Shown here one piece after another: positions 27,827 to 36,810 of a stretch of DNA of 64,000 nt (within the stretch, counting starts at the first letter, position 1; each line of letters starts with the position of its first letter). The DNA comes from Streptomyces diacarni. GTDB taxonomy: Bacteria > Actinomycetota > Actinomycetes > Streptomycetales > Streptomycetaceae. A program made the position numbers and the translations under genes. The notes below the pieces were generated by a model. That model was given only the letters and a program-made list of their open reading frames with translations, had not been told where the DNA came from and searched no databases. The stretch spans positions 186,001-250,000 of the forward strand of contig NZ_QOIN01000047.1 of the NCBI RefSeq assembly GCF_003323715.1. Reading direction: 5' to 3'.

Positions 27827-27927
27827 GTCCGGCCCCGGCGGCACACGGCGAGGTCCGGTTCGGCGGCATGCGGCGTGGTCCGGCCCGGCGGCGTACGGCG
27901 CCGTCCGGCCCGGCGGCCCACGGCCGA
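27827..27927. repeat. 25-bp imperfect tandem repeat, four copies
   Basis: Units starting GTCCGG at 27827, 27853, 27878 and 27903 share the pattern GTCCGGCCCGGCGGC with a variable end (26, 25, 25 and 25 bases). The array lies between copD and the terminator of the betaine transporter operon and has no coding role. Confidence 0.75.
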
Positions 27928-27935
27928 GACGCGTC

Positions 27936-27966
27936 CGCCCCCGTGACGGAGGCCGTCACGGGGGCG
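27936..27966 (-). terminator. Strong hairpin after the betaine transporter operon
   Basis: CGCCCCCGTGACGG at 27936-27949 pairs perfectly with 27953-27966 around a three-base loop. It stands 33 bases after the stop of the binding-protein gene. There is no U-run, as usual in high-GC actinobacteria. Confidence 0.75.
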
Positions 27967-27998
27967 GGTGCGCTACCGGAAGCGGTGGCGGCGGTGGA

Positions 27999-28955
27999 TC
28001 AGTTGGGCATCCACTTCTTCCACTTGTCCGGGTTCTGCTCGACCCACTTGGCGGCGGCCTCGTCGGTGTCCATCTTGTCGATGGTCATCCACTTGACGAC
28101 CTTGGTCTGCTCCTCGGTGCTCCAGTGGAACTTCTTGAGGAACTCGGCTGCCTTGCCCCCGTTCTCGGCGAAGTCGCGGTTCATGAACTTCGTCAGCGCG
28201 GTGTAGGGGTAGGCGCAGTCCACCTTGGAGGGCACCTTGTCGCACCCTGGAGTGCGCTTGGGCAGCTTCACCTCGGTCATGGGGACCTTGGAGTTGAGCC
28301 ACTGCGGCGTCCACCAGTAGGTGAGGAAGGGCTCCTTCTTGGCGGCCCGCTTCTGGATCTCCTTGACCTGGGCCGCCTCACTGCCGGCGTAGACCGTCTT
28401 GTAGGGCAGGTCCAGGTTCTTGATGATCTGGGCGTCGTAGGTGCTGAAGGAGGGGGAGCCCTCCAGCATCTGGCCCTTGTCCCCGCTCTCGGGGGTCTGG
28501 AAGTACTTCTTCAGCTTGGGAAGGTTCTTCCAGTCCTTGACCTCGGGGTGCTCCTTGGCGAAGTACGTCGGCACGTACCAGCCGATGTGGCCGGTCACGC
28601 CGAGCTCACCCGCGTTGACGACGGTCTTGAGCTCCTCGACGTACTTCTTCTCCTTCTTCGGCACGCCGCGCCAGTCCTCCATCATGGCGTCGGCGCGGCC
28701 GGTGTTGAGCGCGTCGAACATGACGGGCTCGTCCATCTGGAGCGTCTTGACCCGGTAGCCGAGCTTCTTCTCCAGGATCTGCTTGGCCACCGCGACGTTC
28801 GCCTCGGAGCCCGCCCAGGCCGCGATGGGCAGGGTGACGGTGTTCGGCGAGCCGCTGTAGTACGGGTCGGCCTTGCCGCAGGAGCTGAGGCCCGCGGCCA
28901 GGGCGAGGGCCGCGGCTGCCGCGACCCCGCCCCTGATGATGCGTGTGCGCTTCAC
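27999..28955 (-). CDS. Glycine betaine/choline ABC transporter substrate-binding lipoprotein
   Basis: A 318-residue lipoprotein: signal peptide MKRTRIIRGG followed by a hydrophobic stretch and lipobox LSSC at about residue 26, then an OpuAC/ProX-type periplasmic-binding fold (ITLP-type start VTLPIAAWAGSEANVAVAKQILE, aromatic residues W/Y scattered for binding a quaternary ammonium group, such as WYVPTYF, YWWTPQW). The GTG start overlaps the permease stop by four bases (GTGA) and has GGAGG six bases before. It is the last gene of the transporter operon and delivers betaine or choline to it. Confidence 0.9.
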   Translation of the reverse strand: MKRTRIIRGGVAAAAALALAAGLSSCGKADPYYSGSPNTVTLPIAAWAGSEANVAVAKQILEKKLGYRVKTLQMDEPVMFDALNTGRADAMMEDWRGVPKKEKKYVEELKTVVNAGELGVTGHIGWYVPTYFAKEHPEVKDWKNLPKLKKYFQTPESGDKGQMLEGSPSFSTYDAQIIKNLDLPYKTVYAGSEAAQVKEIQKRAAKKEPFLTYWWTPQWLNSKVPMTEVKLPKRTPGCDKVPSKVDCAYPYTALTKFMNRDFAENGGKAAEFLKKFHWSTEEQTKVVKWMTIDKMDTDEAAAKWVEQNPDKWKKWMPN

Positions 28956-31012
28956 TTCGTACCTCCGCGCTTGCCGGTGCCCGCGGACTGGGTGAGCCGG
29001 TCGAGCATGAGGCCCAGGCAGACGATGGCGATACCGGCCGAGAGGCCGACGCCCAGGTCGCTCTTCTGGAGTCCGTAGACCACGTCGTAGCCGAGGGCGC
29101 CACCGCCGACCAGGCCGCCGATGACGACCATGGCGAGGACCAGGACGACGCCCTGGTTGCAGGCCAGCATCAGGGAGGGGCGGGCCAGCGGCAGCTGCAC
29201 CTGGCGCAGCTGCTGCCAGCCGGTGCTGCCCAGCGAGCGGGACGCCTCCATGGCCGCCGGGTCCACGGTGCGCAGGCCCTGTGTGGTGATGCGGATGACG
29301 GCGGGCAGCGCGTACACGGCGGCCGCCAGGATCGCGGCGGGCCGGCCGACGCCGACCAGCGCGACCACGGGCACCAGGTAGACGAACTGCGGCATCGTCT
29401 GCATGATGTCGAGGATCGGCCGGATCAGCCGCATCACCCACCGGGAGCGGGCGGCCAGGATGCCGATGACGACGCCGACGACGAGCGTGCACAGCACCGA
29501 GACGATCACCTGCGAGAGGGTGTCCATCGACTTGTCCCACAGGCCCAGGGCGCCGAGGACGGCGAGCGAGAGGACACCGGTCAGCCCGGCGCGCCAGGAG
29601 CCCGCCATCCAGGCCAGGACGGCCACCAGCAGCAGGACGCCCCACCAGGGCGAGGCCTGCATGGCGTCGCGCATCGGGTTGAGGATCCAGGAGGTGAAGT
29701 GGGAGGCCCACACGTCGGTGCCGCCGATGACGGGGATGCCGTCGGAGATGGATTTGGTGAACGACTCGATGCCCTTGGTCAGCGGCGAGGAGATCGAGAC
29801 GGTCCAGTCGATGGGCCAGGAGCGTTCCCCGATCGGGCCGAAGAGGGTGCCGACGGCGGCGAAGACGACGAAGACGCCCCAGGCGAGCCAGCCGCCGAGC
29901 TTCTCCAGGGCGATCGCGCCGGCGTCACCGCCGGTGCGGGTGCTCCCCGGGGAGGTGTCGAGCTGGTCGCCGGCCGCTGCGGTCACCCGGTCGAGCCAGA
30001 TGGCGATCAGCACGATGCAGCTGCCGGGGATGAGGGCCAGGCCCACGTTGTCCTTGGACAGCGCCTGGTAGACCTTGTCGCCGAGGCCGCCCGCTCCGAT
30101 GACGGAGGCCATGACGACCATGGAGAGCGCCATCATGATCGTCTGGTTGAGGCCGAGGAGCATCTCCTTGCGGGCCAGCGGCAGCCGCGCGGTCCACAGC
30201 CGCTGCCAGGGGTCGGACCCCAGCGAACGGGAGGCCTCCAGCGCGGCCGGGTCGGCGCCGCGCAGGCCCAGCGCGGTGAGGCGGGCCATGGGTGGCGCGG
30301 CGTAGATGACGGTGGAGACCAGCGCGGCCGGTGAGCCGATGCCGAAGATCAGCACCAGCGGCAGCAGGTAGGCGAACGCCGGCATCACCTGCATGGTGTC
30401 GAACACCGGGCGCAGGATCCGGTTGCCCGTCTCCGACAGGCCCGCGATCAGGCCGAGCAGCACGCCGATGACGGCGGAGACGGCGACCGCCACCACCATC
30501 AGGGCCAGCGTCGACATGGCGTATTCCCACACGCCCAGAACGCCGAAGACGCCGAAGGTGCACAGGGTCAGCAGGGCGATGCGCAGCGAGCGCACCTTGA
30601 GCCCGGCTCCCGACACGTACCAGGAGACGGCGGTGGCCAGCGCCGTCACGCCCAGCCAGCCCAGGTTGTTGAGGAAGGTGAAGACGTAGTCGACACCGCC
30701 CTCGGACCAGTTGCTGATGTGCAGCAGGAAGTACAGGAACAGGGGGCTGGTGGCGCGGTTGTCGGTCAGCCAGTTGCTGAGCCAGTCCAGGCCGTCCTTG
30801 ATGCCGGAGGACCAGTTGAGCGCGCCGGGCCAGTTGCCGTCCAGCGCGAGGGCGCCGACGATCAGGGCGACGAGGACGAGACCGAACGCCGCGAGAGCGG
30901 GCCTGGCCAGCAGCGCGCGGGCGCCGCTCACCTCGGTGGTGGCGGGTGCGGCCGCGGTGGCCTTCTCCTTCTCCTTATCCTCGCTCGGCTGCGGGAGGGT
31001 GGTGGTGCTCAT
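28952..31012 (-). CDS. Glycine betaine/choline ABC transporter permease, two fused permease domains
   Basis: The 686-residue protein contains two ProW-type permease domains in one chain, roughly residues 130-330 and 440-670. Each ends with the same EAA-type coupling loop, EASRSLGSDPWQRLW and EASRSLGSTGWQQLR, and each has a MQ-MP-YL-PLV stretch. Usually two separate permease subunits pair; here internal duplication makes the pair in one polypeptide. It lies between the ATPase and the binding protein and works with them for osmoprotectant or choline uptake. Confidence 0.9.
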   Translation of the reverse strand: MSTTTLPQPSEDKEKEKATAAAPATTEVSGARALLARPALAAFGLVLVALIVGALALDGNWPGALNWSSGIKDGLDWLSNWLTDNRATSPLFLYFLLHISNWSEGGVDYVFTFLNNLGWLGVTALATAVSWYVSGAGLKVRSLRIALLTLCTFGVFGVLGVWEYAMSTLALMVVAVAVSAVIGVLLGLIAGLSETGNRILRPVFDTMQVMPAFAYLLPLVLIFGIGSPAALVSTVIYAAPPMARLTALGLRGADPAALEASRSLGSDPWQRLWTARLPLARKEMLLGLNQTIMMALSMVVMASVIGAGGLGDKVYQALSKDNVGLALIPGSCIVLIAIWLDRVTAAAGDQLDTSPGSTRTGGDAGAIALEKLGGWLAWGVFVVFAAVGTLFGPIGERSWPIDWTVSISSPLTKGIESFTKSISDGIPVIGGTDVWASHFTSWILNPMRDAMQASPWWGVLLLVAVLAWMAGSWRAGLTGVLSLAVLGALGLWDKSMDTLSQVIVSVLCTLVVGVVIGILAARSRWVMRLIRPILDIMQTMPQFVYLVPVVALVGVGRPAAILAAAVYALPAVIRITTQGLRTVDPAAMEASRSLGSTGWQQLRQVQLPLARPSLMLACNQGVVLVLAMVVIGGLVGGGALGYDVVYGLQKSDLGVGLSAGIAIVCLGLMLDRLTQSAGTGKRGGTK

Positions 31013-31073
31013 ATCAGCCCCTCGGCCGGCCGGCTGTCGCGCACGCCCGGGACGGGCGCGGGATGGTGTGTGC

Positions 31074-32249
31074 TCATACGGCGGCCACCTCCTTGGGCTC
31101 GCCGTCCTCGCCGCGGCCCTCGACGGCGTCCTCGTCGAGTCCGGCGACGACGCTCAGCAGGCGGGCGTCGTCGACGACGCCGATGGTGCGGCCGTTCTCC
31201 ACGACGCGGGCGCTCTCGCCGCTGCGGGCGACGGCCTCGATGGCGTCGGCGACCAGCGTGTCGGGGGCGAGTTCGGTGCCCTTGCCCGCCTCCGTCTTCT
31301 CGGCCTTGCGCATGGCGCGGCGCACCGAGATGACCTGCTCGCGGGGGACGTCGCGGACGAAGTCGCGCACGTAGTCGTCCGCCGGGTTGGCGACGATCTC
31401 CTCGGGCGTGCCCAGCTGGACGACCTCGCCGTCGCGCATCAGCGCGATGCGGTCGCCCAGGCGCAGCGCCTCGGACAGGTCGTGGGTGATGAAGACCATC
31501 GTGCGGCCCTCCTCGCGGTGCAGCCGGATGACCTCCTCCTGCATGTCGCGGCGGATCAGCGGGTCGAGCGCGCTGAACGGCTCGTCGAACAGCAGGACCT
31601 CAGGGTCGACGGCCAGCGCCCTGGCGAGGCCGACGCGCTGCTGCTGGCCGCCGGACAGCTGCCCGGGGCGGCGCTCGCCCAGGCCGTCGAGGCCGACCTT
31701 GGTGACCATCTCGGCGGCGCGCTCACGGCGCTCCGCCTTGCCGACGCCCTGGATCTCCAGGCCGTAGGCGACGTTGTCGAGCACGGTGCGGTGCGGCAGG
31801 AGGCCGAAGTTCTGGAACACCATGGACGCGCGGTGCCGGCGCAGTTCACGCAGCGTGTCCTTGTCCATGGACAGCACGTCCTGGCCGTTGAAGTCGAGGC
31901 TTCCCGCGGTGGGTTCGATCAGCCGGGTCAGGCAGCGCACCAGCGTGGACTTGCCGGACCCCGACAGGCCCATGACGACGAAGACCTCGCTCTTGTGGAC
32001 GTCGAAGGAGACGTCGCGCACGGCGGCCGTGCAGCCGGTCTTCTCCCGCAGCTCGGTCTGGGACAGCCCCTTGACCTGCTCGTCGTGCGGGAGGCGCATC
32101 CTGGCGCTCTTGGGCCCGAACACCTTCCACAGGTTGCGGATCGAGATGACGGGGCTGTCAGCACTCGCCTCGTTGGTCCTGGGCGCGTCGTTGCTCTCGT
32201 CGTTCGCGGCGTTCGCAGCGGACTCAGTGGCCTCAGCGGTCTCGGACAT
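31074..32249 (-). CDS. Glycine betaine/choline ABC transporter ATPase (OpuAA/ProV-like, with CBS part)
   Basis: The 391-residue protein has Walker A GLSGSGKST, Q-loop FQNFGLLPH, signature LSGGQQQR, Walker B LLFDEPFSALDP and H-loop ITHD, the special QAT spacing with an extended N-terminal region (SQTELREKTG), and a C-terminal CBS-like region (LVADAIEAVARSGESARVVENGRTIGVV) that in OpuA relatives senses ionic strength. The first 35 residues are Ala/Glu/Asn-rich. The ATG at 32249 shares a base with the upstream stop (TGATG) and has GGGAGGTG. So it is translated with the choline oxidase. Confidence 0.92.
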   Translation of the reverse strand: MSETAEATESAANAANDESNDAPRTNEASADSPVISIRNLWKVFGPKSARMRLPHDEQVKGLSQTELREKTGCTAAVRDVSFDVHKSEVFVVMGLSGSGKSTLVRCLTRLIEPTAGSLDFNGQDVLSMDKDTLRELRRHRASMVFQNFGLLPHRTVLDNVAYGLEIQGVGKAERRERAAEMVTKVGLDGLGERRPGQLSGGQQQRVGLARALAVDPEVLLFDEPFSALDPLIRRDMQEEVIRLHREEGRTMVFITHDLSEALRLGDRIALMRDGEVVQLGTPEEIVANPADDYVRDFVRDVPREQVISVRRAMRKAEKTEAGKGTELAPDTLVADAIEAVARSGESARVVENGRTIGVVDDARLLSVVAGLDEDAVEGRGEDGEPKEVAAV

Positions 32250-33814
32250 CACGCAACACCTCCCGGTGCCGTTGTCGAATCGGGTCGGATGAGATCGACC
32301 GCCTTCTCGCCGAGCATCAGCACACCGATCATGGGGTTGACGGCGGGCATCGTCGGGAAGACGGAGGCGTCCGCGATGCGGATGCCGGACAGGCCGCGCA
32401 CGCGCAGCCGCGGGTCGACGACGGCGAGCGCGTCGTCCTGAGCACCCATCCGGCAGGTGCCCGCCGGGTGGTAGACGGTGTGCGCGGCCTTGCGCACCAG
32501 CTCGCTGATCTCCTCGTCGTCGCGCACCTCGGGCCCGGGGAAGACCTCGCGCTTGAGCCACTTGGCGAACGGCTCGGCCTGCGCGACCTTGCGGGCGAGC
32601 TTGATGCCGTCCACCAGGGTCTTGCCGTCGTAGTCGGCTCCGTCCTCGAAGTACCGGAAGTCGAGCGCCGGCTTGACCTCGGGGTCGGCGGAGGTGAGGT
32701 AGACGCGGCCGCGGGAGCGGGACTTGGGGATGTTCGGGGTCATCGACACGCCGTGCTCGGGCCGCTCGTAGCCCAGCCGCTCGGGGTTGTCGGTGAACGG
32801 GATCTGGTAGAAGTGGAACATCAGGTCGGGGCCCTTGTGGTCCGGGTCCCGCTTGACGAACAGGCCGGCGTCGGAGTCCATCGCGGAGTTGTCCGGGATC
32901 GGCCCGTCCGTCTCCCACACGATCACCGACTCGGGGTGGTCGATGAGGTTCTCCCCCACGCCCGGCAGGTCGTGCACCACGGGGATGCCCAGCGCCTGGA
33001 GGTCCTCCTTCTTCCCCACGCCCGAGTGCATCAACAGCCGCGGCGTGTCCACCGCGCCGGCGCACACCAGCACCTCACGGCCCGCGGTCAGCAGCCGCTC
33101 CTCGCCGTCCTTGGAGCGGACGTGCACGCCGGTGACGGTCTTGCCGGCACCGTCCTCGCCGCCGCCGAACTCCAGCTTGTACGCCCAGGTCTCCAGCAGG
33201 ATGTGCAGGTTGGGGCGGTCACCGGCCTCGATGTGCGGGTGCAGGTAGGCGACCGAGGCGGAGGAACGCTTGTTGTTCTCCGGGTGGTAGGACAGGTCGA
33301 AGAAGCCGACGCCCTCATCGAACGGCTCGTCGTTGAAGCCGACGACCTCGGGGACGTCCAGCGCCTCCTTCGCCGCGTCGATCCAGTCCTGCGCGATGGC
33401 GTTCTGGTCCTTCTTCGCGACACGCACGACGTTGTTGCGCAGCCTGCCGAAGTAGGGCTCCATGTCCTTCGCGCCCCAGCCCGCGGCCCCCGCCGCCTCC
33501 CACTCGTCCCAGTCGGAGGGCAGCGGCTTGAAGGAGATCAGGGTGTTGTGCGACGAGCAGCCGCCGAGCACCTTGGCGCGGCTGTGCAGGATGTGCGAGT
33601 TGCCGCGCGGCTGTTCGGTCGTCGTGTACTCGTAGTCGAGCTCGCCGCCCAGCAGGCCCAGCCACTTGCGGAGGGTGAGCACCTCGGGCCGGTCGACGTC
33701 CGAGGGCCCTCCTTCGATGAGGGCGACGGTGACGTCCGGGTCCTCGGTGAGCCTCGAGGCGATCACCGATCCGGCCGTCCCACCTCCGACGATCACGTAG
33801 TCATAGCTGGACAT
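32249..33814 (-). CDS. GMC-family choline oxidase/dehydrogenase
   Basis: The 521-residue flavoenzyme oxidises choline to betaine aldehyde (and, in choline oxidases, on to betaine). It has the FAD motif GGGTAGSVIAS (10-20), GGCSSHN with His89 at the position where Arthrobacter choline oxidase binds FAD covalently, Glu295 in HPES, His334 in LMFHF, His449 in HTVYHPAGT and Asn493 in AVNPMIG, all corresponding to catalytic or choline-binding positions of that enzyme (recalled, not aligned). ATG 33814 has AAGGAG nine bases ahead. It is coupled to the transporter operon. Confidence 0.85.
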   Translation of the reverse strand: MSSYDYVIVGGGTAGSVIASRLTEDPDVTVALIEGGPSDVDRPEVLTLRKWLGLLGGELDYEYTTTEQPRGNSHILHSRAKVLGGCSSHNTLISFKPLPSDWDEWEAAGAAGWGAKDMEPYFGRLRNNVVRVAKKDQNAIAQDWIDAAKEALDVPEVVGFNDEPFDEGVGFFDLSYHPENNKRSSASVAYLHPHIEAGDRPNLHILLETWAYKLEFGGGEDGAGKTVTGVHVRSKDGEERLLTAGREVLVCAGAVDTPRLLMHSGVGKKEDLQALGIPVVHDLPGVGENLIDHPESVIVWETDGPIPDNSAMDSDAGLFVKRDPDHKGPDLMFHFYQIPFTDNPERLGYERPEHGVSMTPNIPKSRSRGRVYLTSADPEVKPALDFRYFEDGADYDGKTLVDGIKLARKVAQAEPFAKWLKREVFPGPEVRDDEEISELVRKAAHTVYHPAGTCRMGAQDDALAVVDPRLRVRGLSGIRIADASVFPTMPAVNPMIGVLMLGEKAVDLIRPDSTTAPGGVA

Positions 33815-34092
33815 GGGGTACTGCTCCTTGGAACTTGCGGGGACTCGGGGGATGGGGGTTCGAAGGGGTTTCAGGGGACTTGCGGGGGTTTCGGGGCGGA
33901 GGGGGGAACGGCGGTTGATACGGGTGCGCCGCGGTGGCCCGGAAACAGGGGGTGAGCCACCGTGGCGCTGCGCTGTCGTCCGTCGTTCGGTACGGGAGGT
34001 CGGGAGGTGAGGTTGCTGAGGGGGTCCACATCCGGGGGGCTGGGGTCGGAGGGCGCGGGGCCCGGGCGGCAGAGGGCGCGAGGCCCGGTCGG
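33815..34092 (-). other. Intergenic region between betB and choline oxidase gene
   Basis: These 278 bases hold no gene. On the plus strand they are rich in G-runs (33846-33915), and an imperfect inverted repeat (CCGCGGTGGC near 33930 and GCCACCGTGG near 33957, with one G-U) lies in the middle. It may carry a separate promoter for the oxidase-transporter operon. Confidence 0.4.
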
Positions 34093-35595
34093 TCAGCCGC
34101 CGAACCAGCGCACCGGGGCCGGCCGCAGGTTCTCGTACACGTGCTTGGTCTCGCGGTACTCGGCCAGCCCGTGCGGGCCCAGTTCGCGGCCGACGCCGGA
34201 CTTGCCCATGCCTCCCCACTCGGCCTGCGGCAGGTAGGGGTGGAAGTCGTTGATCCACACCGTGCCGTGCCGCAGCCGCGCCGCGACCCTGCGTGCCCGC
34301 GCCGTGTCACCGGAGAAGACGGCGCCCGCGAGGCCGTACTCGGTGTCGTTGGCCAGCGTGACAGCTTCGTCCTCGGTGCTGAAGGTCTCGACCGTCAGCA
34401 GCGGGCCGAACGTCTCCTCGCGGATGACCCGCATGCCGCGGTGGCAGTTGTCGAGCACCGTCGGTGCGTAGAAGTAGCCGCCGGCCGGACGGACCTCGGA
34501 CGGCTTCGGCCGCTCACCGCCGCACCGCAGCTCAGCGCCCTCCGCCAGCGCCGAGGCGACATAGCCCTCCGTCTTCTCCAGCTGCTGCTGGGAGACCAGC
34601 GGCCCGCACTCGACGCCCTCCTCGGTGCCGCGGCCCAGCTTGATGCGCTGGGCGCGGGAGACGAGTTCGGCCACGAAGCGGTCCTTGACCGACTCCTCGA
34701 CGATCAGCCGGGCGCCGGCCGAGCAGACCTGGCCGCTGTGGATGAAGGCGGCGTTCAGCGCCTGGTCGACGGCGGTGTCGAAGCCCTCGTCCGTGGCGCA
34801 GGCGTCGGCGAAGACGACGTTCGGGTTCTTGCCGCCGAGCTCCAGCGCGACCTTCTTGGCGCCGGCGACCGCCGCGGCCCCCGCCTTCGTGCCGCTGACC
34901 AGGCCGCCGGTGAAGGAGAAGAGGTCCACGTCCGGGTGCTCGGCCAGCCGCTGGCCCACGGGGAGCCCCGCGCCGGTGACGAGGTTGGCGACGCCCGCCG
35001 GCAGCCCGGCCTCCACCAGCAGCTTCACCAGGTGAACGGTGGACATCGGGGTGACCTCACTGGGCTTGATCACGAAGGTGTTGCCCGCGGCCAGCGCCGG
35101 GGCGACCTTCCAGCTCGCCTGGAGGAGCGGATAGTTCCAGGGCGTGATCAGCGCACAGACACCGACCGGCTCGTGGACGACGACGCTGTGCACCTCCGCG
35201 CTTCCCGCGTCCACGACGCGGCCGCCCGACTCGTTCATCACCAGGTCGGCGAAGTAGCGGAAGGCGTTCGTCACGTCGTCGACATCGACCCGGCCCTCCT
35301 CCAGCGTCTTACCGGTGTCCCGGGACTCGATCAGCGCGATCTCCTCGCGGTCGCGCTGGAGCAGGTCGGCGACCCGGCGCAGCAGGGCCGCGCGCTCGGC
35401 GGTCGGGGTGTGCGGCCACAGGCCCTGGTCGAAGGCGCGGCGGGCGGCGGCGACGGCCGCGTCGGTGTCCGCTGTGTCACCCTCGGCGACGACGGCGAGC
35501 GTGGTGGCGTCAGCGGGGTCCAGCACCTCCCGCGTGCCGCCGTCGGCGGCCGTGCGCCACGTGCCGTCAATGTGAATGCTCTCCGATACGGACAC
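34093..35595 (-). CDS. betB: Betaine-aldehyde dehydrogenase (aldehyde dehydrogenase family)
   Basis: A 500-residue NAD(P)-dependent aldehyde dehydrogenase. Motifs are TPWNYPLLQ (151-159), KPSE (177-180), the general base Glu252 in ELGGKNP and the nucleophile Cys291 in SGQVCSAG, plus ETFGPLL and the EWGGMGKSG end. The position upstream of a choline oxidase and a betaine/choline transporter supports betaine aldehyde as the substrate, making the osmoprotectant glycine betaine. GTG 35595 starts MSVSESIHIDG; the reading frame further upstream is open by chance. Confidence 0.88.
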   Translation of the reverse strand: MSVSESIHIDGTWRTAADGGTREVLDPADATTLAVVAEGDTADTDAAVAAARRAFDQGLWPHTPTAERAALLRRVADLLQRDREEIALIESRDTGKTLEEGRVDVDDVTNAFRYFADLVMNESGGRVVDAGSAEVHSVVVHEPVGVCALITPWNYPLLQASWKVAPALAAGNTFVIKPSEVTPMSTVHLVKLLVEAGLPAGVANLVTGAGLPVGQRLAEHPDVDLFSFTGGLVSGTKAGAAAVAGAKKVALELGGKNPNVVFADACATDEGFDTAVDQALNAAFIHSGQVCSAGARLIVEESVKDRFVAELVSRAQRIKLGRGTEEGVECGPLVSQQQLEKTEGYVASALAEGAELRCGGERPKPSEVRPAGGYFYAPTVLDNCHRGMRVIREETFGPLLTVETFSTEDEAVTLANDTEYGLAGAVFSGDTARARRVAARLRHGTVWINDFHPYLPQAEWGGMGKSGVGRELGPHGLAEYRETKHVYENLRPAPVRWFGG

Positions 35596-35629
35596 CTTCG
35601 GTACTGCCTTCCTTGCTCCTGCTTTCCCT

Positions 35630-35685
35630 GGGGCACCTCCCTGCCGACAGCTGGGGCGGCCCCGGTGCCCCCGATGGGGGCTTTT
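35630..35685 (+). promoter_or_regulatory. Mutually exclusive hairpins with T-run (attenuator-like)
   Basis: GGGGCACC at 35630-35637 can pair with GGTGCCCC at 35664-35671, while GCCCCC at 35667-35672 can pair with GGGGGC at 35676-35681, followed by TTTT. Only one of the two can form at a time, an attenuator-like layout for a plus-strand transcript entering the gene at 35894. It also resembles the GGGGCACCTCCC-type extragenic palindromes common in Streptomyces, so it may be only a repeat element. Confidence 0.45.
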
Positions 35686-35893
35686 GCCATGCCTTTGGGG
35701 AGATGGCAATCCGGAACCCTGCCCCGTCTCCGCGATCTCATGTCCAGAATTCGCTGCCAAGTGGGCTTCATCACTGGCCGAAGTGCGCCACCCCCCGGCG
35801 GAACGTACGGTGAGTACGTCTTTGTCCGCATACGGCAGGTTGCCGACCGACGGACCGCGCCTGTCTCCCCGATGGCGGATCGGAGCCACCCCC

Positions 35894-36697
35894 ATGCGAC
35901 AGCAGCACCGCACAGCACTTGTCGTGGCCGTCTGCGCTGCGACGACGGCCTCGGGCGGGCTTCTGGCCCCGGCGAACGCCGCCCCCTCGGCGACGGACCG
36001 TGACGGGCCGGACATCGCAGAGTTGTCAGGAGAGGAAATAGCGGAAAAAGCCTCGAAGGAGCTGAATTCCGCACGCTCTCTGCGGCTGAGAATGGAGGCC
36101 CCCGACCTCCGGCTCAATCTCACCCTCGACGAGAAGGCGAATTGCTCCGGGAAAATGTCGGTTCCGCACGGCGGGAGCATGCGGCTGATCAAGCACGGCA
36201 ACACGATCTGGCTCAAGCCCGACGCCGCGTACTGGAAGGCCCAGCTCGGCCCCGAGGCCGGCGACAAGGTCGCCAAGAAGTTCGAGGGCCGCTACATCAA
36301 GGGCACCGCACGCGACCCCGAGCTCGGCGGAAAGGGCCTGACCACCGCCTGCGACCTGGACGCCTTCCGGGCCGCATCCGGCGCGATGTCCACACCCGGA
36401 CCGCGCTGGAAGCGCGGCGACGAGGGCAAGGTCGGCGGCCACCGCTCCGTCCCCGTCACCCGCACCCAGGACAAGGCACGCGTCACCATGCACGTCTCCG
36501 CCGACGGCAAGCCCTACCCGCTGCGTCTGGAACGCAGAGCGGGCGCCAACCACGACGAGATCGACCTCGGCCACTTCGACCGCCCGGTCCCCCGCGACAC
36601 CCCGCCCGAGGACCGCACCGTCTCCATCAAGCAGCTCCGCCGCCACCTGCAGGACTCCCAGTCCCAGCAGGACGAACCCCCCTCCGAGAGCGTCTGA
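35894..36697 (+). CDS. Secreted protein of unknown function (LppX/LolA-like beta fold suspected)
   Basis: The 267-residue protein has a signal peptide (MRQQHRTALVVAVCAATTASGG with an ANA cleavage region near 32) but no lipobox. The mature part has AEKASKELNSARSLRLR, CSGKMSVPHGGSMRLIKHGNTIWLKPDAAYW and a conserved-looking FEGRYIKG, reminiscent of the LppX/LprG/LolA group of lipid-binding beta proteins seen in many Streptomyces. Two Cys may form a disulfide. ATG 35894 has CGGAG about nine bases ahead. It is divergent from betB; whether it has a role in osmotic response is unknown. Confidence 0.75.
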   Translation: MRQQHRTALVVAVCAATTASGGLLAPANAAPSATDRDGPDIAELSGEEIAEKASKELNSARSLRLRMEAPDLRLNLTLDEKANCSGKMSVPHGGSMRLIKHGNTIWLKPDAAYWKAQLGPEAGDKVAKKFEGRYIKGTARDPELGGKGLTTACDLDAFRAASGAMSTPGPRWKRGDEGKVGGHRSVPVTRTQDKARVTMHVSADGKPYPLRLERRAGANHDEIDLGHFDRPVPRDTPPEDRTVSIKQLRRHLQDSQSQQDEPPSESV

Positions 36698-36743
36698 GCG
36701 CACCTTTCGAGAGCGCCTGAACCCGTGGGCCGGCGCCCCCGGG

Positions 36744-36775
36744 CCTGGGCCGGCCCCCGCCTGGGCCGGCCCCCG
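36744..36775. repeat. Exact 16-bp tandem duplication
   Basis: CCTGGGCCGGCCCCCG is repeated twice in tandem, between the secreted-protein stop and the facing ArsR gene. Its internal GGGCCGGCCC can form a short hairpin, so a terminator role is possible. Confidence 0.7.
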
Positions 36776-36810
36776 CCTGACGGGGGTCCTGGCTTGGGCC
36801 TGGGCCGCGG

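Noticed and set aside
27738..27959. Extended N terminus of the CopD protein
   Set aside because: The upstream frame crosses 25-bp tandem repeats whose period breaks codon register; composition is not protein-like.
35596..35760. Choline, glycine or cobalamin riboswitch in the betB leader
   Set aside because: Compared by eye with the known consensus elements I remember; conserved cores (for example the B12 box) are missing, only hairpins remain.
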